NCBI GenBank assembly: GCA_013398955.1
Contig: VWPU01006266.1
Span: 1 to 64,000, forward strand
Reading direction: 5' to 3'
DNA: 64,000 nt
Source of the DNA: Callaeas wilsoni
Taxonomy: Eukaryota > Chordata > Aves > Passeriformes > Callaeidae
In this document: positions 13,675-25,103 of the stretch, one piece after another
How the letters are laid out: the number at the start of each line of letters is the position of its first letter
Numbering within the stretch: position 1 is the stretch's first letter
Notes under the pieces: model-generated
Databases searched by the model: none
Told to the model about the DNA's origin: nothing
The model's input: the letters and a program-made list of their open reading frames with translations, nothing else
Translations under genes and position numbers: made by a program

Positions 13675-13785
13675 CTGGGAGCCAGGAGCTCTGGGCCTGC
13701 CACTGATCTGCTTTGTGGCCCAAAACTGGCGATGCTGCTTTCCTCTCAGTTCTCTCATCTGTGGAAAAGGAATTATAATATTTTT
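13675..13785 (+). repeat. MIR-type SINE fragment
   Basis: The plus strand reads GGGAGCCAGGAGCTCTGGG, CTGCCACTGATCTGCTTTGTGGCC, then CTCAGTTCTCTCATCTGTGGAAAAGG and ATTATAATA. This is the order of the MIR core and 3' part: 'gactggagtcagga..tctgccactgactagctgtgtgacc...cctcagtttcctcatctgtaaaatgg..ataataata'. The tRNA-derived 5' part is absent or too decayed to see. MIRs predate the mammal/reptile split and are only rarely preserved in birds. Confidence 0.8.
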
Positions 13786-14247
13786 CGCATAAGATGCAAT
13801 AAAAATAATTAATGAGTCACTATGGAAAAGCTCATGAAGACATGAATAATTTGTGTATTTTATGTAAGGTTTGGATGGCAGTATTATAAATTAGGCAGGG
13901 ACCCACACATGGAGTGGAAAGAATAAAAGGAAATATTGAACAATATCCTCATTCCAGCCAAAACACAAAATGGGGCAATAGTTTCATAAAAGAAATGTAT
14001 GCACACGCCACTAAAATGCATGGCATAAAGCATAAAAATGAGGCAACATAACTTTGCTTGGCAAGTTTCCTTTTTGCATTTCCTATCTTGCAAGCCACTT
14101 TCAAGTATCAGATTTTGCATGTCATTTTTTATTTCAGTTTACCAAGAACTGGACAACTATAACAGGTCAAGAAAACTTGGAGCCAGAAGTCAAATGTGAA
14201 CATACCTATCCATTCTTGTAATAAACCAGCTCAAGGCATTTTTATGG
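13786..14247. other. Non-coding stretch, nothing recognised
   Basis: AT-rich, with no gene, RNA or repeat recognised. Confidence 0.5.
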
Positions 14248-14325
14248 TCAGATCCTCAAGTGCTGTGAAAGCGTAGAGCTGTGCTGAAGTCAATGGTTTT
14301 ACCCTGGCTCAGGATGCGGCCCCTA
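14248..14325. repeat. Old palindromic (MITE-like) amniote repeat
   Basis: GGTCAGATCCTCAAGTG at the left and CTGGCTCAGGATGCGGCCCC at the right are imperfect inverted copies around a centre with GTAGAGCTGTGCTGAAGTCAATGG. This matches the pattern of a widespread old palindromic repeat in reptiles and birds ('gatcctcagctggtgtaaat..gtcaatgg..ttacaccagctgaggatctggccc'). It is probably a non-autonomous DNA transposon relic. I do not assign a family name. Confidence 0.65.
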
Positions 14326-14949
14326 ATCCTTTAACAAGATTTTAATGTTAGCCATGTGATTTCTATCTTAAAATCCCTACAGGCAAGGCTTGGATTGAGC
14401 AGGGATATGATGGGGAAGAAATCTGAAATATTTTTCTTATCTTTTTTTATTATTTTTGATTTTTACCCTTGACTGTCATCCTGTTCTTCAGAAACTCCAT
14501 ATTCATAAAAGATATGTACTGTTGCAGAAAACCCCTTAAATCTCTGAAATGAAAGCTAACTTGTTCTGAGCTGCATTCTTGCATTTGAAGAAGCCCTGAA
14601 AGTTTTTCTTGGTGCAGAGTGATACATTAACTGAAACACCTATCGACAAAACTATCAAAGTTCTGAAACTGTCAGTCTTGGACTTGGGGGTTTCAGATGC
14701 TCGCCTGTTGAGCTTGGTCAAGGATGTATTGGAGGATCCCAGCAGAAATGCCAGACAAGATAAACCCAGCAGTGCCTGCCAGCCCTTCCATTTTTCCAGG
14801 TCAAGGTTTATCATCTTGAACTGGAAAAATATTAACAAAGCAAAAGCATATCCATCTTTTCATCAGATTTGCAAGTACAAAAAGGAATCTGAAATTTAGA
14901 AATTTTAAGAAAAGCACAGCAAAACACAAACTACTTCAAGTCTGGAACA
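14326..14949. other. Non-coding stretch, nothing recognised
   Basis: No gene seen. Overlapping open frames of about 100 codons on both strands (14536-14899) share the same DNA and neither translation is recognisable. Confidence 0.5.
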
Positions 14950-15860
14950 AGTGAAAAAGATCATCTAGGTATAATAGTCCAATGCCCTACATGGAAAGCT
15001 TGTCTTCTGTAAAAGCCTTTGAGGTTTTATCAAATCTCCTTTGAAGCACATGTAGATATGATGCATTAACTACCTCTAGGGTAAATTTTCCCTTCATCTC
15101 ATTGTCCTTGTAACTTACATTTTGTTTTTAATTTTTATATACACATTTCTCTCCCCTTTCAAGTTATTGTTCCTTAACATGCCATTTCCAACCTCAGTTA
15201 ATCATCTTTCCTTCATTTTGGACTATTGCCATTCAAATGTTTACAGACTGTTATCATAACTTCTTTTCCTTAAGCTCTAACCATGAAGTACACTTAGCCT
15301 CTCACAAAATAGATCACACCTTGTAATACTTGTTTCTGTCATCATTTCCTGGAGTGTCTCTAAGACACGTGCTGTGCATACTGAACATAACAGCAGACAA
15401 ATTTATGTACAAAAAAGTAATGTAACACAAAAAATTTTTGAAGCCTGTTCTGAATAGATTGACTTCTCCAAGAGGCACAGAATTTGGCTAATGATAAGAA
15501 GTAGAACACCTCATCAGCCGTTAGCAATCAAAATCTTAATTCATCTCTGTTTTCATGAATAGGTCTGCTACTTGTGCAACATCGTTAAATTGAAACCTCA
15601 TGTCCAATATGTTATCTCTCACCCCAAATCTTTTCCACATTACTGTTCTTCCTATAGAATGTTCCTTTGATTTTATGCCAGATAGTATTTTTCTCCATGT
15701 CTATTATTTTACATTTGCCCACATTAAATTGTATTCGTTTTAATGCTTTCTAAGCTCCTCTGATGTTTGCTATTTCCAGTCTTTCCTATTTTGGTATCAT
15801 CTCTAAATATATTTATTGTACAATTTCTTTTCTCTTTAAATCAATAGGGTAAAACCATTA
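14950..15860 (-). mobile_element. Degraded L3/CR1-like LINE 3' region
   Basis: On the plus strand, phrases typical of antisense L3/CR1 tails occur in the expected order. They are GATCATCTAGGTATAATAGTCCAATGCC near 14960, a TAACTACCTCTAGGGTAAATTTTCCCTTC segment near 15065, and the later ACATTTGCCCACATTAAATTGTATTCG and TTTTGGTATCATCTCTAAATATATTTAT near 15712-15820. The last block matches the well-known 'ttgcacattaaatttcat..tttggtatcatctgcaaacttta' stretch of old CR1/L3 elements. Intervening sequence is badly decayed and may hold insertions or more than one element. It is far older than the copy at 7 kb. Limits are approximate. Confidence 0.65.
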
Positions 15861-18800
15861 TTTTAATGTCCTGATTTTCAAGGATGCTGAGCACCTCTCT
15901 CTCCTGCAGGCTCCATTTGTACCTCTGTACAGAACTGAGCAAGTAAAATTACTTTTTTCAGTTTCATGTAGAAAAAGATTGAAAAAATATACCTTCTGGA
16001 TCAACTTAAACCTAAATTATTATTTCTTTTCCTTCTAAAGTGCACACTGAAAAATATTCATTTTGGATCAACCAAAAGGTTCCTATTAATCTGAGAAAAA
16101 AAAATTTTGTTTCACTTCCCTTTAAAGAAAAGTTATTTCCCTCAACAATCAAAAATAGATACATTTTGAAGTGAAATAGAATATTAAATAAAGATCAGCT
16201 ATTTTATTCTTTATAAAGAATTAAATGGAATAATATTTTTCATTTTGTTGCTTAAGCAGGTTTCATGAACTTGACATGAATTCTTAATTAGTTTTATTTA
16301 CATTAATCTGCCAAAAACTAGTGATGATACAATGTGATTTCAGAAAGCTGGGTGTTAATCAATTCCAGAATGGATAGCTAAAAATTAAGTGTAGGAGTCT
16401 CCATTCCTAGCTGTCTTTCCAGAAGGTAAGTCACATGCATGGCTCTGCTGGAAGCTTCTCTCCTTCCAGGCTGGGCCCCCAAATCCATGCTTTGGCCAGG
16501 TTTCTCTTCCCAGTTCTTTCTTGACACTGACTTGAAAATGCTTTTTTGCTTTTTTATTTTGTCTGTGGAAAAATAGAATTGAAACAATTCCGTTAAGCTC
16601 TATTTGCTGTGGAAAATTTGGACTTTACTCCACTGCTGTTACTGTTGGTGTACAGAATTTTCCCATTGCACCACTGATCCCAGGGAAGCCGTGCCTCAGG
16701 ACAGGCAGAATTTTCTGCACCCATGGGCAATGGGTGCACCAATTACATTAGCTGTCTAATAGCTGGTGTATCGGGAAAGTTTTTGGAACTGTCATCTTTG
16801 GATCAATATCCAGCAACATAAGAATCCCATGGCACGTTTGAACAGGAAGGAATGAAATTTTTACCAGAATGCAGTTCATCAACACCAAAAAAATAGGTTG
16901 AAGAGGATAATTTTCTCCTACCTTTATTAATGTCATAAGATAATCAATTAAGAATGGACCTAAATTTTGATCAATAGAGCATACTACTTTCTATCTGGTT
17001 CAAAACTCATGAAACAGAGAAGTATTAAAAACAGCTTTTAGCTTAGCAGAGAAAGAGAACAATCAAGACTCTCTGGCAGAAAAATCTAACCTCACTTTAA
17101 CATACAGGTGAGAGCTGAATCACAGTTGATAGGTCGTTTGTGTAAAGATATTTTGGACAATGGCTACATGGTAGAATATTCAGCTTAAGCACTATCCCCA
17201 CTCTCCTACCTACAATTAAAACATTATGCCCTTAACTTCCATGACAAGATGGGTTTTCAAAGACCTCTCATGGGAATCAAAACAGTAATTACCTGTTCAT
17301 CAGGCTCGAGAGGTATGAGCTCTCATTTTTATATAGAGCTCATTAAAATAGATTTGGAAGATAAATGCAAATATATGAAGAGGTGGGAAGAATCCCTAGG
17401 TAGAGAGATTTCATTCAAACAGTGGTCTGTAATTTGGCACAGAGCAACTACTACTTCCAGAACTATTATTAAAAGAAAGTCAGGATAAAATATTAGTTAA
17501 AGTTGTCTCTTACTTCTTCATGCACTACAAGAATACATAAATTTTTTTCTGAGTCTGAAAATAGGACGAAGAGAAGAATAAAAGTTTTGTTCCTGCATTT
17601 GGTAAAAATGGCTTTATAACCCAACTGATGACCCTGTGTCAACACTGCATTCTGAAGTTATGGATTTATTGGAGTTAGAATGCCTCATCAACTCTTTTTT
17701 GAATATGGGAAACATTCAGTGAGAGATATATATTGAAGTAAATATTTTGAGTGCATTTCACTGACTAGATCTTCTGGCCTATCTTCATGCATCTAGGCTG
17801 TGATGCATGACTATTAGAGGATAATAATACAGGCAAGTCACAATGTGAGATATCAGGGTTCATCTGCATCCATGCAGACAACTTGGCCCCTTGTTTAATA
17901 GATATATTGCCCATTCCCTGATGCTGGAACAGGATTATACTTGGTTGTATATTTTCTAATGTTCTGTTCAGAGTAGTTTTAAATTTCTTGTGCACTGAGG
18001 CTGCCTTGTTCTCTATCTTTAAAAGATATTTTTACTTCTATTAATAGGTCTTAGTGTTGAGAAGTCAGTAGCTTGTAAATAATAATAAGGAGCCTTAAAC
18101 ATGGACACAATTTAATTTCTGAAATCTATAAATGGGTTTCAAAATGCAAAAAGCTCAATATTTGGCCATTAGCTCTATCTTAAATAATCCTAATTTATTA
18201 TCCTCGGTTATGTGGGGTTATTCATATAAAAGAAATATTCCTACTGAATCTAATGGCAAAATTCTTTTTGTTTTAACAGACAGTTTTGCAGATTTTAATC
18301 AACAAAAATGCCACCTAACTTTTACACTGTGTTCATAATTTCTGTTTAAAATACTGTGCATTTGGGAAATGCCCCATTTTCTTTTGAAGATTGCAAATAG
18401 TTCCACTGTCACTGTTAAAAAGCTGTTAGCAGGGAAACCTTCTAACTTTCCCAGAGTTTGTGTGAAAATTTTCTCTTTCTCTCTATTCCCAAGCTAAAAT
18501 ATTATAAACAATCCTTAAAGTTTTCTAAAACCAATTAAGCTCTGTACACCTACATTTACTCACATTCTTGTGTAAGTAAACATTGTAATATAAGTAACAT
18601 CAAAATTAACCAATAAACTTAGCAAATAGTGGACCAAAGGTCCAATAAAGTTTTAACACTGTTGTAAAACTTCAAGTAAACTAAAAAATATAAACTGCTT
18701 TGTAAAATAATAAAAAACCCTCTACATCGCTTTGTTCTACCTGAACACTGGACTCCGTGTCATTACTCTAAAACATCACCGTAACATTCCACAGCTTAAT

Positions 18801-19662
18801 AGACATAGCTTTTAATATATATTTCTAATTGAAGTTTATATAACAACATCTTTAAACTACTCCTAGCATGCCTTTCTGTGTTGCACTAAAATCTTTTCTA
18901 TTATTAGGAATATCTTCTTCATGTTGTCGCTTGAAGACTATAATCTAGTAATCTGTTATATTTTATCTTCACTAAGGAAAAAAGATTGATTTTTATTCTG
19001 ACTACAACAGATGCAGATATATTTAACAATCAAACCTATAATACTATCACCAAACCAGATGAAGATGGCGTGTTTTCCACATAACCACATTCCTCTACAT
19101 TATGCTATCACCTTCAATTCTTCACTGGTTACATCACCTTATTACCATTACTTAATTCAGTATTCATGTCAGCAGTGTAGGCTAGAGCCATGTAGACTTT
19201 TCTTTTTAAGATGTTGGCACAATATTAATTTTTTCAAGATTTGTTAAATGCCAACAGTACTATCTCTTAGACAATGTCCTCTCTATTGTTACTAATGGAT
19301 AGTATTTTTCTTTTTTATGAAATGCAAAAGTATAATCTTTCCAGAAAATAAATATTTGTTGAATTCTTCTTCCTCTTCTGCAGACTCATAATTTTACATT
19401 TGTTGCGTACTGGGCATCTGTCATCACTAGGTACTATTTTTTCTCATATACTACAAAACCAACAGTAATATTTTTATGAACACCATGGGGCAAACAGTTT
19501 TTAGATATTTCAGTTATTTACATTCTGCTGTTGTTTATTTTTATCCACTATAATCAATGTCTAATTTCCCCTCTGTATTTAATAATTTTAAAATATTTTG
19601 ACTCTTGATTGAGACAGTTTTCAGTTTTTAAACCAAGTTTCTGCTTTATTCTATGGCTAAGC
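15861..19662. other. Very AT-rich non-coding stretch, nothing recognised
   Basis: No gene, RNA or clear repeat was found. The stretch is especially A+T-rich between about 18000 and 19600, leading into the CCTT array. Confidence 0.55.
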
Positions 19663-19851
19663 TCCTTCCTTCCTTCCTTCCTTCCTTCCTTCCTTCCTTC
19701 CTTCCTTCCTTCCTTCCTTCCTTCCTTCCTTCCTTCCTTCCTTCCTTCCTTCCTTCCTTCCTTCCTTCCTTCCTTCCTTCCTTCCTTCCTTCCTTCCTTC
19801 CTTCCTTCCTTCCTTCCTTCCTTCCTTCCTTCCTTCCTTCCTTCCTTCCTT
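19663..19851. repeat. (CCTT)n / (AAGG)n microsatellite, uninterrupted
   Basis: About 47 tandem CCTT units run with no visible substitution. The array ends at an ambiguous base (N at 19852), then TCTTTTTTAG. All pyrimidines lie on one strand and all purines on the other, a mirror-repeat geometry able to form triplex (H-) DNA. The minus strand is a run of GGAA, the core of ETS-family binding sites. The perfect array and the N suggest that its true length is poorly resolved in the assembly. Open frames reading LPSF or KEGR repeats across it are artefacts. Confidence 0.97.
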
Positions 19852-19852
19852 N

Positions 19853-21868
19853 TCTTTTTTAGCAATCCACAAATTATTTTTAAACAGGTCCCAATAATCA
19901 TACGCATCTATTTTTAAACATTCTATTCCTCTCAAATCTGTTCAAAGCTGGTTTTAACTGTATATGTGTGTGTGTCTCCTGCACCAGGGGTCAGCCACCC
20001 TCAGTGTGAGTGATAAATGGAGAGGTGTCACACAGCAGGGTTGGTCCAGTGCCATAAATGATGAGCTGTGAGATCTGGAGAAAGGTATTTTCCTAATTCT
20101 TAGTTCCTACTGAGTTCTGAAACCAGCAAGAGCTGGGAGCCCCTAACTCAGAGACAAGACAAGATTGAAAGAAAAATGCAACCTGATAAATCACTCCTGA
20201 AAGACTTCTGGCTGTTTTACTAGAGAATGGAACTGTAGCTTGTTTGCACATAAATAGAAAGTTATACTGTGCCCACTAATACCTTGATAACTGTTGGTAA
20301 ATCATTCTTTTCCCATAAGATCAAAGTTACTTCTAGAACTTCCTTGAATTTCTTTTAATACTTAAATTAGAAGGTTGCCCAGAGTTTTCAGAGACTCCAA
20401 GGGTCTTTTGGTGGGTAAAATTTCCTGCACATTACTCCTGATTAACATCCTCACAATGCAATTTTTCTACCTAGCCATCTCAGATAGATTTTTAAAGAGC
20501 TGTTCAGCCTGTTCCTAAATTCGATCTGGTAGCCTGCTGCTAGCTTCTGCACCACTACTCTATCTCAAGATTTATCATTTAATATGTTGATCAATAAGCA
20601 TTGCAAATATTTTTTTTTACTTTGTCAATAGTTTTAGATCAGATAATGCTATCTTTCGTATACATTATCCACTGCTTTTCCTGTAGTATCCCTCTCTTTC
20701 CTAACAGTTCATAGCCAGTGATTTTAACATTCCAGTGATATGAATCATTCAATAGGATGTGGTATTAATCATATATAATTACTCTCTATAAATTAGTGTA
20801 TCTAACACATTTTGTTTATTACTCAGAATAGCATTGGCAATTAGGCAACTAAATATTTTTAATTTTTTTTAATGTCTCTTGGTGCCTTAATTCCTTACAC
20901 ACATTCTGTTTTGAATGAAAGTTGCATGTCTGAGCATATACACTGTGTTCTAGCCGTGGGCAACATCACTTCAGATGCAAACCTAAAGCCTTCCCAGCTA
21001 CTTCAGCTGTTTTGTCACCACATGGAAGATCCTGAGTGTGTGTGTCTCTATGCTGTCTATTGGACAGGCTTCCATAATTACTCAGCTGTTTTTTAGCATG
21101 TTATTTTTAGAAGTTGGTTTAAATGTTATGATAATGGCAATAAAGAATTTTCATTAATTTAAGAGTTTGCAGTTTTCTTCTCTTTATCAAGAACAAGTGT
21201 TGTAGAAGTTGTGAAAGCACTATTATGTTCCGTTGGTCAACTCATAACTTTTTAGGTAATTTAAATTTTTATACAAACCCAGCACTAATTAAGAGTTTAA
21301 GTGTGAGGTAGTGAAAAGGAAAAACAGAAATTTAATACCAAAAGGCAACAATGGACTTGGCTTTTGACAGGTCGAGAGAGATACTTTGAGTTTTAGTATA
21401 TTACAAGAACAGCACAAATATGCTGAAACATGCTCAAACATAACTATAGATGAATATACAGAGCTTTTTAGCTTCCAGGCTGCCAGCATTCTCAGTAGTT
21501 GGCTCCATCTTAACACAGCTTTACATTGTTAAGGCTTTCCAAGTTTATAAATATCTTGGAATCCATGATGTCCTGCCAATTTCCTTCATTTTTATTCTAG
21601 ACATCAGTGGTTTCTGGCATAAAATTTGGTGTATGAACTGAGGATCTGTCTACACATATGTAGGTATCCATACTCTCATACCCTCTACCCTTATACATGC
21701 CAGTCACACGCGCTAAGTCTGAGCAGACCAACTCTCCTGAAAGTGTGGGGAATTGCATTTGTTCTGCAGACTGGATGTAATTTGCTAGGAATACCTGGAC
21801 TGATCTATAAATAGGTGGTTAGTGAACTTTTGTTTACAGTTACCTGTGTCTGTGCATTCTGGTCCTTC
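19853..21868. other. Non-coding stretch, nothing recognised
   Basis: No gene or clear repeat was recognised. It flanks the CCTT array on the left and the solo LTR on the right. Confidence 0.5.
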
Positions 21869-21874
21869 TACCTC
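21869..21874. repeat. Target-site duplication, left copy
   Basis: TACCTC here (GAGGTA on the minus strand) is repeated exactly at the other border of the LTR. Six-base duplications are characteristic of class II (ERVK/betaretrovirus-like) and alpharetrovirus integration. Confidence 0.75.
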
Positions 21875-22099
21875 TATATTAATATGCCGGCAGGCTGGCC
21901 AGGCTGGGGGTGCTGCAGCTTGGTCCAGGCGTGTCCCACACAAAGGTAGAACACCCCGGGGCACCTCGGTGCCTCGCTTGCCAGCCTCCCAGCCCGTGCG
22001 GTGGAGGGCACGGAGCCTAGCGTGCCTGGGGCTTGTGGATAGCCCAGGCGTGGCCAGAAACAAATGAGCAGAGGTGGCCCTTGGCCGGTGTTCCAAGGG

Positions 22100-22105
22100 T
22101 TTATT
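22100..22105 (-). terminator. LTR poly(A) signal AATAAA
   Basis: TTTATT on the plus strand is AATAAA on the LTR sense strand, in the context TTTTTCTGCAATAAACCC. It marks the R region, with cleavage expected 10-25 bases downstream. A host transcript crossing on the minus strand could be terminated here. Confidence 0.7.
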
Positions 22106-22163
22106 GCAGAAAAACCCTCGAAGGGGACCGGATACGAAGAGGGCAAGGCACGACAATCAGGGC

Positions 22164-22194
22164 CTTTATACAGGATACAGGGAAGGGGGCGGGG
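22164..22194 (-). promoter_or_regulatory. LTR core promoter: GC box and TATA box
   Basis: On the minus strand CCCCGCCCCC (plus 22185-22194), an Sp1-type GC box, is followed about 15 bases later by TATAAAG (plus 22164-22170). Initiation would be expected about 25-30 bases downstream, near 22135-22140, directed leftward. This is the standard arrangement of a retroviral U3 promoter. Activity today cannot be judged. Confidence 0.7.
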
Positions 22195-22426
22195 TGACAC
22201 CACAGGGACCCATAGGAAGGGGAGAAAGGCGGGACAGGCCAGGACACCTTCCCGTAGGGGACACGAGGGGTGTCTGTCAACTGTAGACAGATCCACCCCT
22301 CAGGAATCCTAGGAATTCAAAGGCAGAAGCCATCTTCACAGAATGGGATTTTACTCTTTGGTACCAGCCCACCAAACCTCTGTTTCTGGGCTCTGTGGCC
22401 CCCTGGTTGGTTCATTCACCACAACA

Positions 22427-22432
22427 TACCTC
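22427..22432. repeat. Target-site duplication, right copy
   Basis: TACCTC directly follows the LTR terminus ACAACA and matches the left copy exactly. Confidence 0.75.
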
Positions 22433-24475
22433 CTTAATAGCTATACATTTTCTCTTTTCACAGAACTTTATAGCCATGTCATTTTCTCCCTGCTTCCAGT
22501 TCTCATGAGCATTGCTCAAGTACAGACATAGCAGATCCCCACCCTCTTTGCCAAACCAAAGATTACCCTCATACATGCAGTTGGATAACCAGAGGAGTAC
22601 ACCAGCATTCTTGTTCATTTCTGGAGGTGATTTTCATATGGGTATGATTTAGCATGAAAATATTTACTACTGCTAAGCCACGGGAAAGCAGCTGGGGGCA
22701 TTGACGTGTTACTGGACCAAACTGCTTTGCTGAACATAGATCAAACACCTGTAGCAGCTGTACTACAAAAATGAGGATGGAAATCCAATGTTCAGCAACT
22801 TACCTTCATATTCTGGGATGTCTCTGTTCCGTGGTACTTGACCACAGTTTTTCCATGCCACGATGAAGAGCTTAAAATACATCATCACCTGTTCTGTACC
22901 CAGCAGCATGACATGCAGAAAAAAAGATGCGATAATACTGAAGAGGAATTCCAGGAACAGACTGCACCCATCTCAGTGCAGGCTTATTCACGTCCTCGTA
23001 AGGCTGGATTTTTTAGAAGATATCTGAGAACATGTAGTTGAGTGAACTCACACAGACAGCCACTTGCTGCATCTGTAACCATCTAATTTTAAAAGGAAGG
23101 TGTTTTCCATGTTATAATTATGAAAGATGTTTAAAAGTTGAGCATGTTCAGCTTCAGGCAGAAGCTATGTTATTAATTTTTAAAAATAGGTTGTTATCTT
23201 CTCCTTGTGTATCATAAATGAATGTTACAAAGTGGCCATCAAGCATAGGAAAAGGTTCACACAGAATACTGCATATTTCAGAAGACAATTTTTGCGCTGT
23301 TTAATACTCACAGGATGGCAGGTTTAGCAGGTAAAGAATACAGAATTTTGAGAGAGCAATAATTTTTGTTCCAGTGCTACCAACTGCTTGCCAGCAGTTT
23401 ATAATTCTCCTGAATATTAACTGTGGAGTCTCTGCTGAAGTCCACAGATATTGCAGTCCACTGCTCATCTTCCCTGCTCTGTCACTCCACTGAAATCCTA
23501 TGTGGCATTGACAAAATTGCTTTTGTGCTACTAAATGCTCACTGTCTAGTTCAGCACTTACGGAGTTCCTCCTTTCTGTGATCACAGACAGGATGCTTTT
23601 CAAGCATCCAAACAGGTCCATGTCATCAGCTGGTTGACAAGTTAGATATTCACTTCATTCATGGATACACTGCTTCACCTCCTGTATTCCTCCTGCATGC
23701 ATGCTGATACAGGCTTATTTTCTTTTTTTTTTTCATTCTACTATCATTAATTCCTTAACATTTTTCCTAGTTTAAAAAAAAAAGAAAAAAGAAGGAAGGA
23801 GAAGCTAGCCCAGACAAGTTTGCATTTTGGGAAGAGTGGATTTGTTTGGACTTAACCTTCTTTTTACTTCAAGACACCGAACCCCCTTTTTTTAACTTAT
23901 ATTTTCTTCATTTAATTCTCTTTTCTTGTATTTGTAGGTGTGTGTTGGAGTAGTCATGAGGGTGAAGCTCAGCAGTCACCTTTCTTTAGAAGATGTCATG
24001 ACTGCAAAAGTACTAGGAAAGAAGGACTAGAGGTATCTCTCTGGGCTGAAGAAGTAGATGGCGTGGAATACAGAAAGGCTGATGAAAATATTCATTAGGC
24101 AGATAGAAATTTAGGAAAGGGTTCTGGGCTGTGTTTGAATCAAAAAATACACTGAAGTCTAACAGCTTTTCATTTCTGATCTACGTGAACTCTAATATTG
24201 TTCTGTCTAAATTTTTCCAAAAAATCCTTTCCTTTCCTTTGTAATAATAGCTTTTCAAATGAATAGATGTGCATAAATGAAGAAATTAAGTTTATTTTAA
24301 AGTGCAAACCTCCAAAGACACCACTGTCTCCATACAAGCTCATAAACAGGTAGTATCGATATTTGGATAAATTAGTATAAAATTTCTTTCAGTAGGTCTT
24401 CTTCACAAAAGCACTCTCCAAAAATAAAAGCTTGTAATTCCTAGAAACTTAAAATGCATATGGCAAAAAGAAATT
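22433..24475. other. Non-coding stretch, nothing recognised
   Basis: No gene or repeat was identified. Open frames of about 60-106 codons are unremarkable. Confidence 0.5.
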
Positions 24476-24537
24476 AAACAAAAAAAATTTAAAAAAGAAA
24501 AAAAAAGAAGGAAAAAGAAAAAGAAAAAAAAAGAACA
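24476..24537. repeat. A-rich low-complexity tract
   Basis: Runs of A broken by G and occasional T (AAAAAAGAAAAAAAAAGAAGG-type) extend over about 60 bases. It could be a decayed retrotransposon tail, but no adjoining element was recognised. Confidence 0.8.
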
Positions 24538-24954
24538 CAGCAGTCAAATGTAATTAATTAAGCACCACATATCTTTCCCATCTATTACTCATCATCATCA
24601 ACCTGTGTTGACAGGATGTGGGCAAAGACAACCTATCCTTTGCTTGCCTTGAGCCTCTGCCTCAGTGGATGCAAGGTAAAGACAGGATACGTTCAGGTGA
24701 GTGCTGTGGGGCTGGCAGCCTGGCTGTCCTGGCTCCAGCCCGTGGCGGATTAGTCACCATTGCCCTCCCCAGTGTCGTGTGCTGTGTAGCAACTCCCAGT
24801 CCTACATAAAGCCTTTGTCAGTTTGGCACTGAGCACACAATGCTGGTGATATTGTATTCCCTTATTACTTACACATGCCTTTTCCAGATAGTTTTAAGAC
24901 TCATGCTATAAGTCCTCAAATGCTATAAAATTTTTTGTCTTGTTTCTCTGTCCA
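24538..24954. other. Non-coding stretch, slightly GC-richer
   Basis: The part around 24610-24800 is richer in G+C than its surroundings. A 63-codon open frame there has no recognisable product. Confidence 0.45.
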
Positions 24955-25030
24955 ATGAGCCAAACCTAAAACTGAGTGAAATCAATGAGACCACTTCATT
25001 GACTGCGATAGGTGTTTGTTCATGTCCTAA
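24955..25030. repeat. Old palindromic (MITE-like) amniote repeat
   Basis: CCAAACCTAAAACTGAGTGAAATCAATGAGA, read in two parts, then CATTGACTGCGATAGGTGTTTG and CATGTCCTAA resemble the old repeat 'ctgaaatcaatggaa...ttccattgacttcagtgggtgttggatcaggcccta'. The two halves are partly complementary around TCAATGA/TCATTGA. Confidence 0.55.
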
Positions 25031-25057
25031 GAGAAAACTCCTGATATTTTCTAGGAA

Positions 25058-25103
25058 AAAAAAAATCAAACCAAACCAAACCAACCAACCAACCAACCAA
25101 TCC
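25058..25103. repeat. Simple repeat: poly(A) grading into (AAACC)n and (AACC)n
   Basis: An A-run is followed by three AAACC-type units and then about five AACC units. The 61-codon minus-strand frame beginning GWLVGWLVWF-like is read from it and is not a gene. Confidence 0.9.

Larger units (their letters stand above)
21875..22426 (-). mobile_element. Solo LTR of an endogenous retrovirus (ERVK-like)
   Basis: This 552-base G+C-rich block stands out sharply from its AT-rich surroundings. Read on the minus strand it starts TGTTGTGGTGAATGAACC, like the start of many avian class II LTRs. A GC box (CCCCGCCCCC), TATAAAG and AATAAA follow in correct U3-R order with about 60 bases between TATA and poly(A) signal, and then a U5 of roughly 200 bases. 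The block is bordered by a perfect 6-base duplication. The 3' terminus by this placement is ATTAATATA, ending TA where retroviral LTRs end CA; a single C-to-T transition would explain this. No gag, pol or env sequence and no second LTR lie nearby, so it is best read as a solo LTR left by LTR-LTR recombination. Open frames inside it are not genes. Confidence 0.85.

Noticed and set aside
19554..19935. Open frames encoding LPSF/KEGR repeats
   Set aside because: Direct translation of the CCTT microsatellite through an ambiguous base.
21785..22312. Overlapping open frames of 70-140 codons on both strands
   Set aside because: They lie in the G+C-rich non-coding LTR; none is a retroviral protein.
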